8,585 bases of DNA, taken from Victivallis vadensis (GTDB lineage: Bacteria > Verrucomicrobiota > Lentisphaeria > Victivallales > GWF2-50-93). Below are positions 7,818-8,585 of the stretch, piece after piece (positions within the stretch are counted from its first letter, which is position 1; every line of letters begins with the position of its first letter). Made by a program: the position numbers and the translations under genes. The stretch is from positions 1-8,585 of the forward strand of contig DYRX01000188.1 in NCBI GenBank assembly GCA_020718525.1. The letters run 5' to 3'. The notes under the pieces are model-generated. The model was not told the DNA's origin. It worked only from the letters and a program-made list of their open reading frames with translations, and did no database searches.

Positions 7818-7882
7818 GATCCGCCCTTTCCAGTTATTAGCCATTGCGCTACTTTGCTATATTGCTAAACTTTATAACCGAT

Positions 7883-7912
7883 TTCCCCATCAACTACATC
7901 GTAGAGGGGGAA
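7883..7912. repeat. Two-tier hairpin in the arsR-cdr spacer
   Basis: TTCCCC (7883-7888) pairs with GGGGAA (7907-7912), and inside it CTAC (7894-7897) pairs with GTAG (7901-7904) around a three-base loop. No T-run follows on either strand. It could slow transcription, set relative expression of the regulator and enzyme, or be part of the repeat element that overlaps it. Confidence 0.4.
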
Positions 7913-7946
7913 TTTCCCAAAAGTCCAACTTTATCTCACACAAAGA
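7901..7946 (+). repeat. Copy A of a ~46-bp direct repeat
   Basis: It begins GTAGAGG and contains CCCAAAAGT, then TTATCTCACAC, ending next to the stop codon of the ArsR-type gene. About 80 percent of positions agree with copy B at 8521-8566 in the same orientation, allowing one single-base gap; the 9-base and 11-base blocks quoted are identical. The two copies bracket the regulator gene. Confidence 0.55.
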
Positions 7947-8249
7947 TCATTTTGCCTTCTGCGGCTTCACAGTTGCGTCGGCGCATGAGAGCGTGTCTTT
8001 CACACAATGGCATTTGATGCTGTAGAAGACATTGTTGTTCTCCTTGCGCGACTGCACAAGCCCGGCATTTTTCAGAACGGACAAGTGCTTGGATACCGTC
8101 GGCATTTCGACTCCTATCATCCGGGTCAGCTCGTTGACGCAGTGTTCGCGCCTGAGCAGGCACTCCAGGATGAATATTCTCGACGGATGCGCAAGAGCCT
8201 TGAAGACATTAGCCTTCACAGAAAGCCTTTCGATTTCAAGCCTGTCCAT
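7947..8249 (-). CDS. ArsR/SmtB-family transcriptional regulator, cysteine-rich (thiol, persulfide or metalloid sensor)
   Basis: This is a small (100 residues) winged helix-turn-helix repressor of the ArsR/SmtB family, expected to bind DNA as a dimer and release it on sensing its ligand. It opens with the family's ALAHPSR segment (18-24); the recognition region ELTRMIGVEMPTVSKHLSVL (40-59) and the wing VQSRKENNNVFYSIK (65-79) follow. Cysteines are at 30, 37, 80, 82 and 89. Cys37 sits where classic ArsR proteins have the ELCVCEL motif, but the second cysteine of that motif is replaced by Asn39. Cys82 and Cys89, just after the wing, match positions conserved in a subfamily I recall as ...PCV...F.SC. 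A sensing pair or triad of 37/82/89 is therefore inferred. The adjoining reductase-rhodanese favours persulfide sensing (as in SqrR/BigR); As(III) is the alternative. The ATG follows an AAGGGA-like site seven bases upstream. The promoter contains a palindrome, implying autorepression. Confidence 0.92.
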   Translation of the reverse strand: MDRLEIERLSVKANVFKALAHPSRIFILECLLRREHCVNELTRMIGVEMPTVSKHLSVLKNAGLVQSRKENNNVFYSIKCHCVKDTLSCADATVKPQKAK

Positions 8250-8263
8250 ATTCCATCCCTTTC

Positions 8264-8289
8264 ATTTGCCATTTAACTAAATGCCAAAT
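8264..8289. promoter_or_regulatory. Imperfect 26-bp palindrome, probable operator for the ArsR-type regulator
   Basis: The perfect core CATTTA (8270-8275) and TAAATG (8278-8283) is separated by two bases and extends outward to ATTTG...CAAAT with one mismatched pair. A two-base centre with 5-6 base inner arms is typical of ArsR/SmtB operators. It lies 15 bases upstream of the regulator's start codon and overlaps the expected -10 region, so binding would block transcription of the regulator and the downstream reductase. The palindrome is seen directly; its binding partner is inferred. Confidence 0.6.
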
Positions 8290-8302
8290 CCAGCAATGTC
8301 AA
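8274..8302 (-). promoter_or_regulatory. Promoter of the arsR-cdr unit
   Basis: A perfect -35 box TTGACA lies at 8302-8297 on the minus strand. A -10 box is less certain: TAGTTA at 17 bases spacing, or TTTAGT at 15 bases, both inside the operator palindrome. A strong -35 with a weak -10 covered by an operator fits a repressible promoter. The leader would be about 20 bases. Confidence 0.5.
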
Positions 8303-8394
8303 GCTGGCGAAGATGGAATTGGAGTTTTTTCAATAAAATAATGCGTCAAGTTCTTTTCCTGCATCCGCGGGCAAAAGATGTAATGCGGTTCATG

Positions 8395-8416
8395 CGGAAT
8401 CATGATCCTGATTCCG
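8395..8416. repeat. Hairpin with perfect 8-bp stem
   Basis: CGGAATCA (8395-8402) and TGATTCCG (8409-8416) are exact inverted copies around a six-base loop. No T-run follows on either strand. It could be a weak transcription stop for the unseen gene to the right or a regulator binding site; position alone does not decide. Confidence 0.45.
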
Positions 8417-8444
8417 TAAAGGCATCCCCGGCTGTGCAAATTAT

Positions 8445-8467
8445 GGGGCTGTTGCGAAATAACTTTG
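8445..8467 (+). repeat. Right arm of a 23-bp inverted repeat flanking the arsR-cdr unit
   Basis: It is the partner of 6124-6146 (19 of 23 bases alike, inverted, about 2.3 kb apart). Both arms start with GGG and point away from the enclosed genes, so if they are element ends, the elements would lie outside and the arsR-cdr unit between them. Similarity fades after the CTTTG that closes the arm. Confidence 0.55.
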
Positions 8468-8520
8468 AGAATTGCCGCGAAGGATTTTGAGCTGATTTTT
8501 CTGACATGAAGGAGGAGCAT

Positions 8521-8566
8521 GTAGAGAGGTGCATTCCCCAAAAGTTGAACATTATCTCACACGAAG
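8521..8566 (+). repeat. Copy B of a ~46-bp direct repeat
   Basis: It matches copy A (7901-7946) at about 80 percent of positions, with the shared blocks CCCAAAAGT and TTATCTCACAC. It begins with the GTAGAG motif, preceded by CAT here and by CATC in copy A, so the likeness may start a few bases earlier. It leads into the CACGAAG-like units that follow. Confidence 0.55.
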
Positions 8567-8583
8567 ACACAAAGCACACGAAG
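8560..8583 (+). repeat. Short array of CACGAAG-like units
   Basis: CACGAAG (8560-8566), CACAAAG (8568-8574) and CACGAAG (8577-8583) follow one another with spacers of one and two bases. The array may continue past the window edge. The units are too short and closely spaced for a CRISPR. I recall similar simple repeats from intergenic DNA of several phyla, but no function. Confidence 0.5.
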
Positions 8584-8585
8584 TA

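Larger units (their letters stand above)
7818..7946. other. Leader between the ArsR-type gene and cdr
   Basis: This 129-base spacer contains copy A of a ~46-bp repeat and a compound hairpin. I see no intrinsic terminator reading into cdr, so read-through from the regulator gene is plausible. A TATAAA near 7870 has no convincing -35 box at the right distance, so a separate cdr promoter is not supported. Confidence 0.4.
8290..8585. other. Upstream region without a supported gene
   Basis: Short frames occur on both strands (8281-8490 plus, 8299-8541 minus). They lack a ribosome binding site and recognisable motifs, and they overlap repeat sequences. The stretch holds a hairpin (8395-8416), the right arm of the inverted repeat (8445-8467), repeat copy B (8521-8566) and a run of CACGAAG-like units to the window end. 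It looks like intergenic repeat DNA or the edge of a degraded element. Confidence 0.5.

Noticed and set aside
7818..7844. Longer cdr start (ATG at 7844, nine extra residues)
   Set aside because: No ribosome binding site before it, and the extra residues precede the point where the FAD fold normally begins. It remains possible.
6124..8467. Complete composite transposon
   Set aside because: No transposase gene or fragment is visible and no target-site duplication can be identified, so only the inverted repeat itself is claimed.
8281..8490. 69-codon plus-strand frame
   Set aside because: Starts inside the arsR operator palindrome, has no ribosome binding site and overlaps repeat sequence.
8299..8541. 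80-codon minus-strand frame upstream of arsR
   Set aside because: Contains the hairpin and inverted-repeat sequences, shows no ribosome binding site and no protein-like motif; better seen as repeat DNA.
8560..8583. CRISPR array
   Set aside because: Units are 7 bases with one- to two-base spacers, far too short for CRISPR repeats and spacers.

Overview
The window looks like a piece of a chromosome from a Gram-negative bacterium of roughly balanced base composition. Every protein-coding gene I can support reads on the minus strand, so transcription runs from high to low coordinates. The tandem PilB/GspE-type ATPases followed by PilT and PilC, and the wording of their conserved blocks, resemble what I recall from the PVC group (Lentisphaerae/Verrucomicrobia), with deltaproteobacteria as an alternative. 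This placement is a low-confidence inference; no rRNA or other marker gene is present.

Right part (about 8585 down to 6147): a non-coding stretch with a hairpin, one arm of a 23-bp inverted repeat and a repeat element; then a consensus -35 box and a palindromic operator; then a 100-residue, cysteine-rich ArsR-family regulator; then a CoA-disulfide reductase with a C-terminal rhodanese domain. The regulator and the enzyme appear to form one thiol/persulfide-stress transcription unit, probably autoregulated through the palindrome. The unit is bracketed by inverted 23-bp sequences (6124-6146 and 8445-8467, 19 of 23 bases alike), one of which touches the reductase stop codon. The regulator gene is also bracketed by two direct copies of a ~46-bp sequence. 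This suggests a neighbourhood shaped by mobile or repeated elements.

Middle (5836-6146): a 311-base gap with a short palindrome, a hairpin, a weak promoter for the pilus genes, and a doubtful 75-codon reading frame.

Left part (5835 down to 1): a type IV pilus motor operon. It holds two adjacent full-length PilB/GspE-type assembly ATPases, the PilT-type retraction ATPase, and the inner-membrane platform protein PilC/GspF, whose C-terminal end lies outside the window. The ATPases power pilin polymerisation and retraction through the PilC platform. PilC is set 140 bases behind pilT and may have its own promoter.

I see no tRNA, rRNA, CRISPR array, complete insertion sequence or phage gene. I do not find a clearly new multi-gene system. 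The least explained items are the repeat architecture around the arsR-cdr unit and the pairing of two different PilB-type ATPases.
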